From: Lachnospiraceae bacterium | GTDB lineage: Bacteria > Bacillota > Clostridia > Lachnospirales > Lachnospiraceae | DNA: 64,000 nucleotides | Reading direction: 5' to 3' | NCBI GenBank assembly: GCA_015056735.1 | Contig: SVFT01000001.1 | Location: 1 to 64,000 of the forward strand | In this document: one piece after another, positions 16,019-25,670 of the stretch | How the letters are laid out: every line of letters begins with the position of its first letter | How positions within the stretch are numbered: position 1 is the stretch's first letter | The notes under the pieces: generated by a model | The model's input: the letters and a program-made list of their open reading frames with translations, nothing else | What the model was told of the DNA's origin: nothing | Databases searched by the model: none | Translations under genes and position numbers: made by a program

Positions 16019-17338
16019 ATGAGAAAAGCAGTAAAATTCGGCGGCAGTTCCCTTGCCAGCGCAGAACAGTTTGTCAAAGTCGGCAACATCATCAAGAGTG
16101 ACGACAGCAGACGGTATGTGATCCCTTCCGCACCCGGCAAGCGAAGCAGTGATGATGAGAAGGTAACGGATATGCTTTACGATTGCTACGAGAAGGCATC
16201 AAACGGCAAGAAATTTGATGCAAGACTCAAGCAGATCAAGCTTCGTTACAAAGAGATCATTCAGGGTCTCGGCCTTTCTTTGAGCCTCGATCAGGACTTC
16301 GAGGAGATCGGAAAGAATCTTGCAAACGGCGCAGGCCGTGATTATGCGGCATCCCGCGGTGAGTATTTAAACGGTAAGATCATGGCGGAATACCTTGGAT
16401 TCACTTTTGTCGATGCGGCAGATGTGATCGTCTTTAACGAAGACGGGACACTTGACGATGCCGAGACGAACAAGAAGATGTCCACATGCCTGAATGCGCT
16501 TGAAAACGCAGTCGTTCCCGGGTTTTACGGCGCAGATGTGAACGGGAATGTGGTGACTTTTTCCAGAGGCGGTTCCGATATCACGGGTTCCCTCGTGGCA
16601 AAAGCGATCCATGCGGAGGTTTATGAGAACTGGACGGATGTTTCCGGCTTTCTCGTAGCGGATCCCCGTATCGTCAATAAGCCGGAAGGCATTGAGACGA
16701 TCACCTACAGAGAACTGCGGGAACTTGCGTATATGGGCGCGACCGTACTCCATGAGGATGCGATCTTCCCTGTCCGCAAAGAGGGTATCCCGATCAATAT
16801 CCGCAACACCAACAAGCCGGATGACAAGGGAACCTGGATCGTAGAGAGTACCTGTCAGAAATCGAAATACACGATCACCGGCATCGCCGGCAAACGCGGC
16901 TTCTGCTCGATCAACATCGAAAAAGATATGATGAACAGTGAGATCGGTTTCGGCCGCAAGGTCCTGCAGGCTTTTGAAGAGCAGGATATCTCGTTTGAGC
17001 ATATGCCTTCCGGCATCGACACCCTGACGGTGTTCGTGCATCAGGATGAGTTCATGGACAAGGAGCAGAAGGTCGTCAGTGCGATCCACCGTCTGGCAAA
17101 GCCCGACTCCATCGAGATCGAATCGGATCTTGCGCTTCTTGCGGTCGTGGGACGAGGCATGCGTGCGACAAGAGGTACGGCAGGCCGCATTTTCTCCGCA
17201 CTGGCACATGCAAATGTCAACGTCAAGATGATCGACCAGGGCAGCAGCGAGCTGAACATCATCATCGGCGTATCGGACTGCGACTTTGACAGGGCGATCC
17301 GTGCGGTCTATGATATCTTTGTGACTGCGGCTTTATAA
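16019..17338 (+). CDS. lysC: Aspartate kinase
   Basis: Aspartokinase phosphorylates aspartate at the head of the lysine/threonine/methionine pathway. The kinase signature VKFGGSSLA opens the protein; the core has SRGGSDITGSL and GATVLHEDA. Two C-terminal ACT domains follow (about residues 290-360 and 370-435, the second including VNVKMIDQGSSE), the site of feedback control. I choose the second ATG because GAGGAG precedes it, though at a long 13-base spacing; 15998 is an alternative start. It ends 38 bp before metF. Confidence 0.93.
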   Translation: MRKAVKFGGSSLASAEQFVKVGNIIKSDDSRRYVIPSAPGKRSSDDEKVTDMLYDCYEKASNGKKFDARLKQIKLRYKEIIQGLGLSLSLDQDFEEIGKNLANGAGRDYAASRGEYLNGKIMAEYLGFTFVDAADVIVFNEDGTLDDAETNKKMSTCLNALENAVVPGFYGADVNGNVVTFSRGGSDITGSLVAKAIHAEVYENWTDVSGFLVADPRIVNKPEGIETITYRELRELAYMGATVLHEDAIFPVRKEGIPINIRNTNKPDDKGTWIVESTCQKSKYTITGIAGKRGFCSINIEKDMMNSEIGFGRKVLQAFEEQDISFEHMPSGIDTLTVFVHQDEFMDKEQKVVSAIHRLAKPDSIEIESDLALLAVVGRGMRATRGTAGRIFSALAHANVNVKMIDQGSSELNIIIGVSDCDFDRAIRAVYDIFVTAAL

Positions 17339-17376
17339 GGCATAGCGCAGATTTTGACTGAAGGAGTACTGCACCA

Positions 17377-18255
17377 TTGAAACTTGACTACTTAGCTAAG
17401 CTGGACAGGCAGATCCTGTCCTTTGAGATCTTCCCGCCCAAGCACGGGACGGCGCTTCAGAATATCGACGGGACGTTGGAAGTGCTGGCGGATCTGAAGC
17501 CTGACTTTATCAGCGTTACGTTCGGAGCGGGCGGCACGGCCGTGAACTCCAAAACGATCGAACTGGCGAGCAGGATCAAGAATATATATGCGATCGAACC
17601 GGTCGTGCATCTGACATGCCTGAACTATACAAAGGATGAGATCCGCGGCATTCTAAACGAACTGACGGAGAACGGGATCGAGAATATCCTGGCACTTCGC
17701 GGAGATGTCAATCCGGACATCACGCCCAGGAAGGAATTCTTCTATGCGAGCGATCTGATCCGGTTTGTGAGAGAAGAGACGGGGGACCGTTTTCACATCT
17801 TCGGTGCCTGCTATCCGGAGACACACACCGAGGCGGAGAGCCGTGCAAAGGACATCCGTCATCTGAAGGAAAAAGTCGAAGCGGGCGCAACACATCTGCT
17901 GTCCCAGCTGTTCTTTGATAACGCGAAGTATTACCGTTTTCTCGAGGATCTAGACGTGGCGGACATCCATGTACCGGTCGAGGCCGGCATCATGCCGATC
18001 ACAAACAAGGCGCAGATCGAGCGGATGCTGACGACCTGCGGCGCGACACTTCCCGAGAAGCACAGAAGGATCCTTACGCGCTACGAAGAGAACAAGGAAG
18101 CGCTTTTTGACGCAGGGCTTGCGTATGCGGTGAATCAGATCGTCGATCTTCTGACAAGCGGCGTGGACGGAATCCACCTTTATACAATGAACAATCCGCG
18201 GCTTGCGCGCAGGATCTGTGATGCGATTCGAAACATCATGGCAGTGCGTGGATGA
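17377..18255 (+). CDS. metF: 5,10-methylenetetrahydrofolate reductase
   Basis: MetF makes 5-methyl-THF, the methyl donor for methionine synthesis. The 292-aa length fits a bacterial TIM-barrel MTHFR. FEIFPPKHG near the N-terminus and LRGDVNPDI are family motifs. The start is TTG behind GAAGGAG. It is last in the plus-strand ACT-hom-kinase-lysC-metF series. The methyl-THF:homocysteine transferase is not in the window. Confidence 0.93.
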   Translation: MKLDYLAKLDRQILSFEIFPPKHGTALQNIDGTLEVLADLKPDFISVTFGAGGTAVNSKTIELASRIKNIYAIEPVVHLTCLNYTKDEIRGILNELTENGIENILALRGDVNPDITPRKEFFYASDLIRFVREETGDRFHIFGACYPETHTEAESRAKDIRHLKEKVEAGATHLLSQLFFDNAKYYRFLEDLDVADIHVPVEAGIMPITNKAQIERMLTTCGATLPEKHRRILTRYEENKEALFDAGLAYAVNQIVDLLTSGVDGIHLYTMNNPRLARRICDAIRNIMAVRG

Positions 18256-18266
18256 AATATGCTCAT

Positions 18267-18432
18267 TTGACTTTGACGCGTTAAAGAGTCATAATCAGTT
18301 TAATTGATTGTATTACAGATTCACGCACTCCGCTGCGTGAATCGTATGAACGAAAGTCAAGAGTGAGGAACGGCTTTGCGCAGCAAATCGGAATGCCGGT
18401 CCGAATCCGGACGATGAGCAGCGTAAGCTGCG
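18267..18432 (+). promoter_or_regulatory. ilvE promoter and structured 5' leader
   Basis: TTGACT (18267-18272), 17 bp and CATAAT (18290-18295) form a strong promoter. The leader then has three short hairpins: GATTCACGCA/TGCGTGAATC near 18319-18345, GTCCG-aatC-CGGAC near 18400-18413, and GCAGC-gtaa-GCTGC near 18418-18432. No T-box sequence or terminator is visible, so the regulation, if any, is not of a kind I can name. Confidence 0.55.
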
Positions 18433-18449
18433 AAGAGGGAGGAATCATT

Positions 18450-19475
18450 ATGGAAAAGAAAAATCTTGACTGGGGCAGTCTCGGCTTCGGTTACGTAAAG
18501 ACAGACAAGCGTTTTGTTTCCAACTGGAAAGACGGCGCATGGGACGACGGCGTTCTGACGGATGATGCCAATGTCGTCATCAGCGAGTGTGCCGGTGTCC
18601 TGCAGTACTGCCAGTCCTGCTTTGAGGGCTTGAAGGCATATACAACGGAAGACGGCAGGATCGTCTGCTTCCGTCCGGACTTAAACGGCGAGCGTATGGA
18701 GAATACCTGCAAGCGCCTTGAGATGCCGGTATTCCCGAAGGAGCGCTTCGTACAGGCCGTGATTGATGTTGTCCGTGCGAATGCGGCATATGTACCGCCG
18801 TTCGGAAGCGGTGCGACACTTTACATCAGACCGTATATGTTCGGTTCCGATGCCGTGATCGGCGTGAAACCGGCCAATGAATATCAGTTCCGTATCTTCG
18901 TAACACCTGTAGGTCCTTACTTCAAGGGCGGCGTGAAGCCGATCACCATCCGCGTGACGGATTTTGACCGCGCAGCACCGCACGGCACGGGCCACATCAA
19001 AGCGGGTCTTAACTATGCGATGAGTCTCCATGCGATCATGGACGCGCACAGACAGGGATATGACGAGAACATGTATCTCGATGCAGCGACCAGAACCTAT
19101 GTTGAGGAGACGGGCGGCGCAAACTTTATCTTTATCACAAAAGACAATAAACTGGTTACACCCAAGTCCGACAGTATTCTGCCTTCCATCACGAGAAGAT
19201 CTCTGATGACGGTCGCAAAGGATTATCTCGGAATGGAAGCGATCGAACGTCCCGTACGTTTTGACGAGGTCGCTGATTTTGCAGAGGTCGGCCTTTGCGG
19301 TACGGCAGCGGTTATCTCACCGGTCGGCAAGATCGTGGATCACGGCAAAGAGATCTGCGTGCCGAGCGGCATGAATGATATGGGTCCTGTTCTGAAGAAG
19401 CTCTACGATACCCTGACCGGTATCCAGATGGGCCGCATTGAAGCGCCCAAGGGCTGGATCCAGCAGATTATGTAG
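18450..19475 (+). CDS. ilvE: Branched-chain amino acid aminotransferase
   Basis: A 341-aa class IV PLP aminotransferase that transfers the amino group to the keto acids of Leu, Ile and Val. Family blocks: HYCQSCFEGLKAY-like QSCFEGLKAY, RPYMFGSDAVIGV, and the lysine segment GHIKAGLNYA that binds PLP. The start at MEKKNLDWG follows GGGAGG; the track ORF begins 87 nt earlier. It is a single-gene unit with its own promoter, leader and terminator. Confidence 0.95.
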   Translation: MEKKNLDWGSLGFGYVKTDKRFVSNWKDGAWDDGVLTDDANVVISECAGVLQYCQSCFEGLKAYTTEDGRIVCFRPDLNGERMENTCKRLEMPVFPKERFVQAVIDVVRANAAYVPPFGSGATLYIRPYMFGSDAVIGVKPANEYQFRIFVTPVGPYFKGGVKPITIRVTDFDRAAPHGTGHIKAGLNYAMSLHAIMDAHRQGYDENMYLDAATRTYVEETGGANFIFITKDNKLVTPKSDSILPSITRRSLMTVAKDYLGMEAIERPVRFDEVADFAEVGLCGTAAVISPVGKIVDHGKEICVPSGMNDMGPVLKKLYDTLTGIQMGRIEAPKGWIQQIM

Positions 19476-19538
19476 TTTTCTGGGATCGTCTCCCCCCATA
19501 AAGCGATCCCTTAAAACGGCATGTTCCCCAAACATGCG

Positions 19539-19575
19539 AATCCCCCGCTTTCGGGTTACCGAGCGGGGGATTTTT
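19539..19575 (+). terminator. ilvE terminator
   Basis: AATCCCCCGCT pairs with AGCGGGGGATT and is followed by a T-run. A smaller hairpin GCATGTT-cccca-AACATGC precedes it at 19519-19537. Confidence 0.85.
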
Positions 19576-19625
19576 ATGGTATACTATCTGAGGAAAGATT
19601 TTCATTAAAGAGAGAGGTATTGAAT

Positions 19626-21029
19626 ATGGCAGATAAAAAATATGATGTGATCATTATCGGCGCAGGCCCCGGCGGCATTTTCTGCGCTTATGAATTAAAA
19701 AAGCGGCGTCCTTCGCTGAATGTCCTGATGATCGAGAAGGGACGTTCCATCGAGAAGAGACAATGCCCCAAGCGTACGACCAAGCAGTGTGTGAACTGCA
19801 AGCCCTGCTCGATCACGACGGGTTTTGCCGGCGCAGGCGCATTTTCGGACGGCAAGCTTTCCCTGTCTCCCGATGTGGGCGGCAATCTGCCGCAGATCCT
19901 CGGCTATGATGAGACGCTCAAGCTGATCGGTGAGTCCGACAATATCTATCTTGAGTTCGGCGCGGATACAAATGTATACGGTGTCGATAAGGCGGATGCG
20001 ATCCGCGAGATCAGAAGGAAAGCGATCAATGCGAACCTGAAGCTCGTCGAGTGCCCGATCCGTCACCTCGGTACGGAAGAAGGCTACAAGATCTATGCAA
20101 AGCTCCAGAAACATTTGGAGGATGCGGGCGTTCAGATCGAGTTCAATACGATGGTTACGGAGATCTTCGTAGAGGATGGACGCGCTGTCGGCGTGAAGAC
20201 GGATAAGGGCGATTCCTACTACGGAACGGAGATCGTCAGTGCGGTCGGTCGTGAAGGCGCAGACTGGTTTAAGGACAAATGTGCCGAGATCGGCATCGAG
20301 ACAACCCCGGGTACCGTTGATGTCGGTGTCCGTGTCGAGGTCAGAGATGAGATCATGCAGACACTCAACGAAAACCTGTATGAAGCAAAGCTGATCTATC
20401 ACACACCTACTTTTGACGACAAGGTGCGTACTTTCTGTACGAACCCATCCGGCGAAGTGGCGGCGGAATACTATGATGGCGGCCTCGCTGTCGTAAACGG
20501 CCACGCATATAAGGCAAAAGAATACAAGACCAACAACACGAACTTCGCGATCCTTGTTTCCAAGAACTTCACGAAGCCGTTCAAGACACCGATCGAATAC
20601 GGTAAGAAGATCGCGGAGCTTTCCAACATGCTCTGCGGCGGCAAGATCCTCGTGCAGACATTCGGCGATTTCAGAAGAGGCAGAAGGACGACGGAAGAGC
20701 GTCTGTGCCGTAACAACCTGATGCCGACACTGAAGGATGCGGTACCGGGCGATCTGTCCCTTGTATTCCCGCATCGTATCATGGTTGACATCGAAGAGAT
20801 GATCCTTGCACTTGATAAGGTAACACCCGGTCTTGCATCCGAGGAGACACTGCTTTACGGCGTAGAGGTCAAGTTCTACTCCAACAAGGTCGTTGTCAAC
20901 AAGGATTTCGAGACGTCCATCAAAGGCCTTCGCGCGATCGGCGACGGAGCAGGCGTTACAAGAGGTCTGCAGCAGGCTTCCGCAAACGGTATCAGCGTAG
21001 CAAGGAGCATCATCAAGACGCTTGGATAA
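19626..21029 (+). CDS. FAD-dependent oxidoreductase
   Basis: A 467-aa flavoprotein. The N-terminal dinucleotide-binding motif IIIGAGPGG and the C-terminal GDGAGVTRGLQQA are clear. Between them lies a cysteine-rich segment (RQCPKRTTKQCVNCKPC, about residues 41-58) typical of an uncharacterised FAD-dependent dehydrogenase family common in Clostridia. The reaction is unknown. The start at MADKKYD is supported by a purine-rich GAGAGAGG upstream. It ends three bases before the foldase gene, so the two are probably co-transcribed. Confidence 0.85.
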   Translation: MADKKYDVIIIGAGPGGIFCAYELKKRRPSLNVLMIEKGRSIEKRQCPKRTTKQCVNCKPCSITTGFAGAGAFSDGKLSLSPDVGGNLPQILGYDETLKLIGESDNIYLEFGADTNVYGVDKADAIREIRRKAINANLKLVECPIRHLGTEEGYKIYAKLQKHLEDAGVQIEFNTMVTEIFVEDGRAVGVKTDKGDSYYGTEIVSAVGREGADWFKDKCAEIGIETTPGTVDVGVRVEVRDEIMQTLNENLYEAKLIYHTPTFDDKVRTFCTNPSGEVAAEYYDGGLAVVNGHAYKAKEYKTNNTNFAILVSKNFTKPFKTPIEYGKKIAELSNMLCGGKILVQTFGDFRRGRRTTEERLCRNNLMPTLKDAVPGDLSLVFPHRIMVDIEEMILALDKVTPGLASEETLLYGVEVKFYSNKVVVNKDFETSIKGLRAIGDGAGVTRGLQQASANGISVARSIIKTLG

Positions 21030-21032
21030 TAT

Positions 21033-22106
21033 ATGAAAAAAATGACCATGACAGGCGCAAGGCTCCTGTTTGCCTGCCTCGTTTGCACTTTTGCATTCGC
21101 TCTCGGCGGCTGCAAGACGGACAGTGAGACGAATCTCGTTCTGACGACGGGGCTGGACGAGGACGAAGTCTTTCGCATCGAAGAGGCCTCCTGCTCTCAG
21201 GCGGAGATGCAGATCTACCTTGCGAACATGCAGAATCAATATGAGAAGATCTTTGGCGACGGTATCTGGAATACGGATCTGGCCGGCAAGAAGCTGGAAA
21301 GCAACATCAAAGACACCGCGCTTGCCAAGATCGCCCAGATCAAAGTCATGACGCTCCTTTCCGATCAGTACGGCGTGGAACTGACTGACCACGAGACGGA
21401 GCTGGCCCGTCAGGCGGCGGACGAATATTTCGGAACGCTTGACAAGACTGAGATCGAAACGCTGGGCGCCGATAAAGATATTCTCCGTAAGATCTACAGA
21501 GAATACGCACTCGCTGACAAGGTATATCATTACATCATCCGCGACATCACACCGGAGATCAGCGACGACGAGGCAAGGACCATTACGGTGGAGCATATCC
21601 TCTTTAAGACGTATTCGCTTGATCAAAACGGGGAGAGAGTTCCCTATTCTGAGGCGGAGAAGGCCGAGGTCCGCGAGCGTGCCGAGAAGGTGCTTCAGAA
21701 GATCCGCGCCGGTGAAGATTTTGAAGCGATGGTCTCTGCCTACAACGAGGACAACAAGAGCATCTACTCATTCGGCCTCGGTGATATGGAGCAGGGATAC
21801 GAAAAAGCGGCATTTGATCTCGGAACGGATGAGGTCAGTGATATCGTGGAGACAGAGTACGGCTACCACATCATCAAATGTCTCAACACGTTTAACCGGG
21901 AGGAGACGGACGCAAACAAGCGCAAGATCGTGGAGAAAAGACGCCGAGAGGTGTTCAGCCGCGAATATGATGATTTCGCGGATTCCCTGATGAAGAATCT
22001 GAATCAGCCGCTCGTCGATAAGATCACGATCTTCCGGGATCCCGCGATCAAGACGGATCAGCTCATGACGATCTATGAGGAGCATTTTTCCGGAGTATTC
22101 GAATAG
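21033..22106 (+). CDS. PrsA-like peptidyl-prolyl isomerase lipoprotein
   Basis: A 357-aa extracytoplasmic foldase. The signal peptide ends in the lipobox ALGGC. Residues about 50-165 resemble a SurA/trigger-like chaperone part. A parvulin (PpiC) domain spans about 180-290 with VEHILFKT, ARAGEDFEAMV-like RAGEDFEAMVSAYNED and VETEYGYHIIKCL. Such proteins help fold secreted proteins at the outer face of the membrane. Confidence 0.88.
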   Translation: MKKMTMTGARLLFACLVCTFAFALGGCKTDSETNLVLTTGLDEDEVFRIEEASCSQAEMQIYLANMQNQYEKIFGDGIWNTDLAGKKLESNIKDTALAKIAQIKVMTLLSDQYGVELTDHETELARQAADEYFGTLDKTEIETLGADKDILRKIYREYALADKVYHYIIRDITPEISDDEARTITVEHILFKTYSLDQNGERVPYSEAEKAEVRERAEKVLQKIRAGEDFEAMVSAYNEDNKSIYSFGLGDMEQGYEKAAFDLGTDEVSDIVETEYGYHIIKCLNTFNREETDANKRKIVEKRRREVFSREYDDFADSLMKNLNQPLVDKITIFRDPAIKTDQLMTIYEEHFSGVFE

Positions 22107-22123
22107 CACAGTGCTATCTGGTA

Positions 22124-23455
22124 ATGACAATGGATCTTTTTGAATACGCAAGAAACAACAACATGAAAAAAGAGTCGCCGCTGGCGGCAAGAATGCGTCC
22201 CACGACCTTGGAAGAGGTGGTGGGACAACAACATATTATCGGGCCGGACAAGCTTTTGTATCGTGCGATCAAGGCGGACAAGCTAAGCAGCGTGATCTTC
22301 TACGGACCGCCCGGCACGGGCAAAACGACGCTTGCCAAGGTGATCGCCCATACGACGAGTGCGGAGTTCAAGCAGATCAATGCGACGATCGCAGGCAAGA
22401 AAGACATGGAAGAAGTGGTTGAGGCGGCAAAACAGCTGCGCGGCGCCTATAACCGCAAGACGATCCTTTTTATCGATGAGATCCATCGGTTTAACAAGGG
22501 GCAGCAGGACTATCTGCTTCCGTTTGTTGAGGACGGTACGGTCATTCTGATCGGCGCAACAACGGAGAACCCTTACTTCGAAGTCAACGGCGCGCTTCTG
22601 TCCCGCTCCGTGATCTTTGAGCTTAAGCCACTTTCCGTCGATGATATCAAGGCGCTCCTTACGCGCGCCGTGACGGACAGAGAGAAGGGCATGGGCTCTT
22701 ACGAAGTCGTTCTTGAGGACGATGCGCTTGATTTCCTCGCCGATGTGGCGGGAGGAGATGCAAGAAGCGCGCTCAATGCCATTGAACTCGGCGTTCTTAC
22801 GACCGGCCGCAGCGAGGACGGCAAGATCCACATTGACTTAAAGACCGCTTCGGAATGCATTCAGAAGCGTGTCGTAAAATATGACAAAACAGGCGACAAC
22901 CACTATGATACGGTGTCTGCCTTTATCAAAAGCATGCGTGGCTCCGATCCGGATGCGGCGGTCTACTACCTGGCCAAGATGCTCTATGCGGGAGAGAGCG
23001 TGACTTTTATCGCGCGCCGCATGATGATCTGCGCGTCGGAGGATGTAGGTAACGCGGATCCGCAGGCACTTGTGGTAGCGACCAACGCGGCGATGGCGGT
23101 CGAACGCGTCGGCATGCCGGAGGCGCAGATCATTCTGGCACAGGCCGTAGCGTATATCGCAACGGCACCGAAGAGCAACGCAGCAAGTGAGGCGATCTTT
23201 TCAGCAATGGATACAGTCAAGCAGACGGGCAACCTGCCGATCCCGACACATCTGCAGGATGCACATTATAAAGGGAGCGCGAAGCTCGGCCACGGCGTCG
23301 GCTATCTCTACGCGCACGATTATCCCAATCACTATGTAAAGCAGCAGTATCTGCCTTATGAATTAAACGGCAAAGAATTCTACAATCCTTCCGGTAACGG
23401 CTATGAAGTGAAGATCAAAGAGCACATGGCCAGAATCAAAAAGGAAGCAAAATAG
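22124..23455 (+). CDS. rarA: Replication-associated recombination protein A (MgsA/RarA)
   Basis: A 443-aa AAA+ ATPase of the clamp-loader group that acts at stalled replication forks. MRPTTLEEVVGQQHI starts the core; Walker A is GPPGTGKTT and Walker B LFIDEIHRF; sensor 1 is GATTENPYF. The C-terminal tetramerisation region (NHYVKQQYLP) is complete. The ribosome site is weak and a second ATG at 22130 is an alternative start. It lies 17 bp after the foldase gene. Confidence 0.93.
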   Translation: MTMDLFEYARNNNMKKESPLAARMRPTTLEEVVGQQHIIGPDKLLYRAIKADKLSSVIFYGPPGTGKTTLAKVIAHTTSAEFKQINATIAGKKDMEEVVEAAKQLRGAYNRKTILFIDEIHRFNKGQQDYLLPFVEDGTVILIGATTENPYFEVNGALLSRSVIFELKPLSVDDIKALLTRAVTDREKGMGSYEVVLEDDALDFLADVAGGDARSALNAIELGVLTTGRSEDGKIHIDLKTASECIQKRVVKYDKTGDNHYDTVSAFIKSMRGSDPDAAVYYLAKMLYAGESVTFIARRMMICASEDVGNADPQALVVATNAAMAVERVGMPEAQIILAQAVAYIATAPKSNAASEAIFSAMDTVKQTGNLPIPTHLQDAHYKGSAKLGHGVGYLYAHDYPNHYVKQQYLPYELNGKEFYNPSGNGYEVKIKEHMARIKKEAK

Positions 23456-23468
23456 GGGAGGCTACCGT

Positions 23469-23984
23469 ATGAAGAATGATCCGCTCACCTTATACAAGCT
23501 GATTGTGCTCTATATGCTGAACCGTGTGAATTTCCCGCTTACCAAAGCGCAGGTGGGGGATTTTATCCTAGGGCGCGACTATACGAGTTTTATCACGCTC
23601 CAGCAGGCGATCTCCGATCTGACGGACGCAAAGCTTGTCAGCGCGAAATCCATGCGCAACAGGACGCACCTGATCATCACGGATGACGGGCGCCAGACGC
23701 TTTCGTTCTTCGAGAACAGGATCAGTGATGCGATCAAGAAGGACGTCGACGCTTACTTAAAAGAGAATGAGATCGAACTTCGGGAAGAGGTATCGATCCA
23801 GGCGACCTATGACAGGCAGGCCGGCGGCGAATACGTTGCGGAGCTGATCGCCAAGGAGAAGGGCCAGGAGCTCCTTCGCATCCGGATCTCCGTACCGCTT
23901 GAAGAGATGGCGGCATCCGTCTGTGACAACTGGCAAAAGAAGAATCAGGCCGTCTACAAATATCTGACGGATGAACTGTTTTAA
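23469..23984 (+). CDS. DUF4364 family protein
   Basis: A 171-aa protein of a family largely confined to Clostridia. The N-terminal ~80 residues look like a winged helix (ILYMLNRV-like LYMLNRVNFPLTKAQVGDFIL ... ITDDGRQTLSFF), followed by a coiled alpha/beta part. A DNA-binding or regulatory role is plausible but not shown. It is 13 bp downstream of rarA with GGGGAGG as ribosome site. Confidence 0.82.
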   Translation: MKNDPLTLYKLIVLYMLNRVNFPLTKAQVGDFILGRDYTSFITLQQAISDLTDAKLVSAKSMRNRTHLIITDDGRQTLSFFENRISDAIKKDVDAYLKENEIELREEVSIQATYDRQAGGEYVAELIAKEKGQELLRIRISVPLEEMAASVCDNWQKKNQAVYKYLTDELF

Positions 23985-24096
23985 ATTCTGCTCCGGTTTA
24001 AGATGAAAAAATATATCATATCTTGCTTTTTTCACCGATTCATGTTATCTTACACTAGTTGAGCGCCCGATGGGCGGTGAATCAGGGGGAAAAGAT

Positions 24097-25500
24097 ATGA
24101 AAAAAAGAGAGCGTAACAAGTTTGCCGGAACGATCGGCTTTGTGCTGGCGGCGGCAGGCAGTGCAGTAGGTCTTGGGAACATCTGGAGATTCCCGTATCT
24201 GGCAGCAAAAGACGGCGGCGGATTATTTCTCGTCGTGTATATTATTTTAGCTCTGACATTTGGTTTTACATTGCTTACATCGGAACTTGCGATCGGACGT
24301 AAGACAAAATTAAGCCCGCTCAAAGCGTACGGCGAGATGAAGTCCGGTTGGAATTTCCTTGGTATATTGTCCAGCGCGATCCCTTTTATCATCTTTATGT
24401 ACTATTGTGTGATCGGCGGCTGGGTCGTTAAATACGCTCTGATGTACATCTTAGGTAACGGTGAGCAAACGGCTGCGGAAGGGTACTTCGGCGGATTCAT
24501 CACATCCACATGGCAGCCGATCCTGTTTACCGTGATCTTCATGGTGTGCTGTATCGTGATCGTATATCGTGGCGTGAACAAGGGTATTGAGGCATCTTCC
24601 AAGATCATCATGCCCGCACTTCTGATCCTCGTGATCGGGATCGCCGTTTTCTGTCTGACGATCAAGGGCAGTGCTCCGGACGGTTCGGTCCGCACCGGCC
24701 TCGAAGGCTTCGGCGTTTTGGTGATCCCTGACTTTACAGGGCTCACGATCGGACGTTTTGTTACGGTTGTCGTTGACGCGATGGGTCAATTGTTCTACAG
24801 TATCAGCGTGGCGATGGGTATCATGGTCGCATACGGCTCTTACGTTAGGGACGATGCGAACCTCGTGAAATCGATCAATCAGATCGAGCTTTGTGATACG
24901 GTCGTAGCATTCCTTGCGGGTGTTATGATCATCCCAGCGGTTTATGTATTTATGGGCAGAGAAGGTCTTGCGGCTTCCGGCCCGAGCCTGATGTTCGTTA
25001 CATTACCGAAGGTTTTTGAAGAGATGGGCTTTGCCGGCCACGTTGTCGGTGCGCTTTTCTTTGCGATGGTGTTCTTTGCAGCGCTGACCAGTGCCGTTTC
25101 CCTGATGGAAGCGTTTACGGCAGGCGTGCTCGATCATTGCCACAAGATGAGCCGTAAGAAAGCAACCGTTCTCTGCGGTCTCGTAACCATTGCAGGCGCC
25201 ATTGTGGTGTGCCTCGGTTACAACATTTTCTACTTCGAAGTTTCATTTGCTACGGTCAAGAACGGACAGATCCTCGACTTCCTTGACTACATCAGCAACA
25301 GCTTTGCAATGCCGATCCTTGCGATCTGCACCTGCATTCTGATCGGATGGGTCGTTGGCCCCAAGGCGATCGTGGACGAAGTGGAAAAGAGCGGCGCGAA
25401 ATTCGGTCGCCGCGGTCTTTACATTGTCATGGTGAAGTATGTATCGCCAATCTTATTGACGTTCTTACTTCTGAACTCTATGGGGCTTATCACTTTATAG
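24097..25500 (+). CDS. Sodium-dependent amino-acid transporter (NSS/SNF family)
   Basis: A 467-aa membrane protein with about 11-12 hydrophobic segments. The NSS signature at helix 1 is clear: AAAGSAVGLGNIWRFPY, the unwound sodium/substrate site. The family imports amino acids or related amines with sodium; the substrate is not evident. The start follows AGGGGGA (MKKRERNK). A strong terminator follows. Confidence 0.92.
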   Translation: MKKRERNKFAGTIGFVLAAAGSAVGLGNIWRFPYLAAKDGGGLFLVVYIILALTFGFTLLTSELAIGRKTKLSPLKAYGEMKSGWNFLGILSSAIPFIIFMYYCVIGGWVVKYALMYILGNGEQTAAEGYFGGFITSTWQPILFTVIFMVCCIVIVYRGVNKGIEASSKIIMPALLILVIGIAVFCLTIKGSAPDGSVRTGLEGFGVLVIPDFTGLTIGRFVTVVVDAMGQLFYSISVAMGIMVAYGSYVRDDANLVKSINQIELCDTVVAFLAGVMIIPAVYVFMGREGLAASGPSLMFVTLPKVFEEMGFAGHVVGALFFAMVFFAALTSAVSLMEAFTAGVLDHCHKMSRKKATVLCGLVTIAGAIVVCLGYNIFYFEVSFATVKNGQILDFLDYISNSFAMPILAICTCILIGWVVGPKAIVDEVEKSGAKFGRRGLYIVMVKYVSPILLTFLLLNSMGLITL

Positions 25501-25541
25501 GCCCCTGATACGCTAAACGCGATAAGTGTTTTCCCCAACAC

Positions 25542-25574
25542 ATCTCTATGCCGCAAGGCATAGAGATTTTTTTT
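25542..25574 (+). terminator. Terminator of the transporter gene
   Basis: ATCTCTATGCC-gcaa-GGCATAGAGAT followed by eight T. Confidence 0.92.
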
Positions 25575-25670
25575 GCGATAAAGCTGCCAAGATAAAAGCA
25601 AAGAATTCACTTCCTACATGAACAGAATGTGCTATAATGTTCTTTAGTTTTAGTCATGGAGGGAAAAGGT

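Noticed and set aside
19695-21626. 643-aa minus-strand ORF opposite the FAD oxidoreductase
   Set aside because: Shadow ORF spanning two real plus-strand genes, with no ribosome site or family motif.
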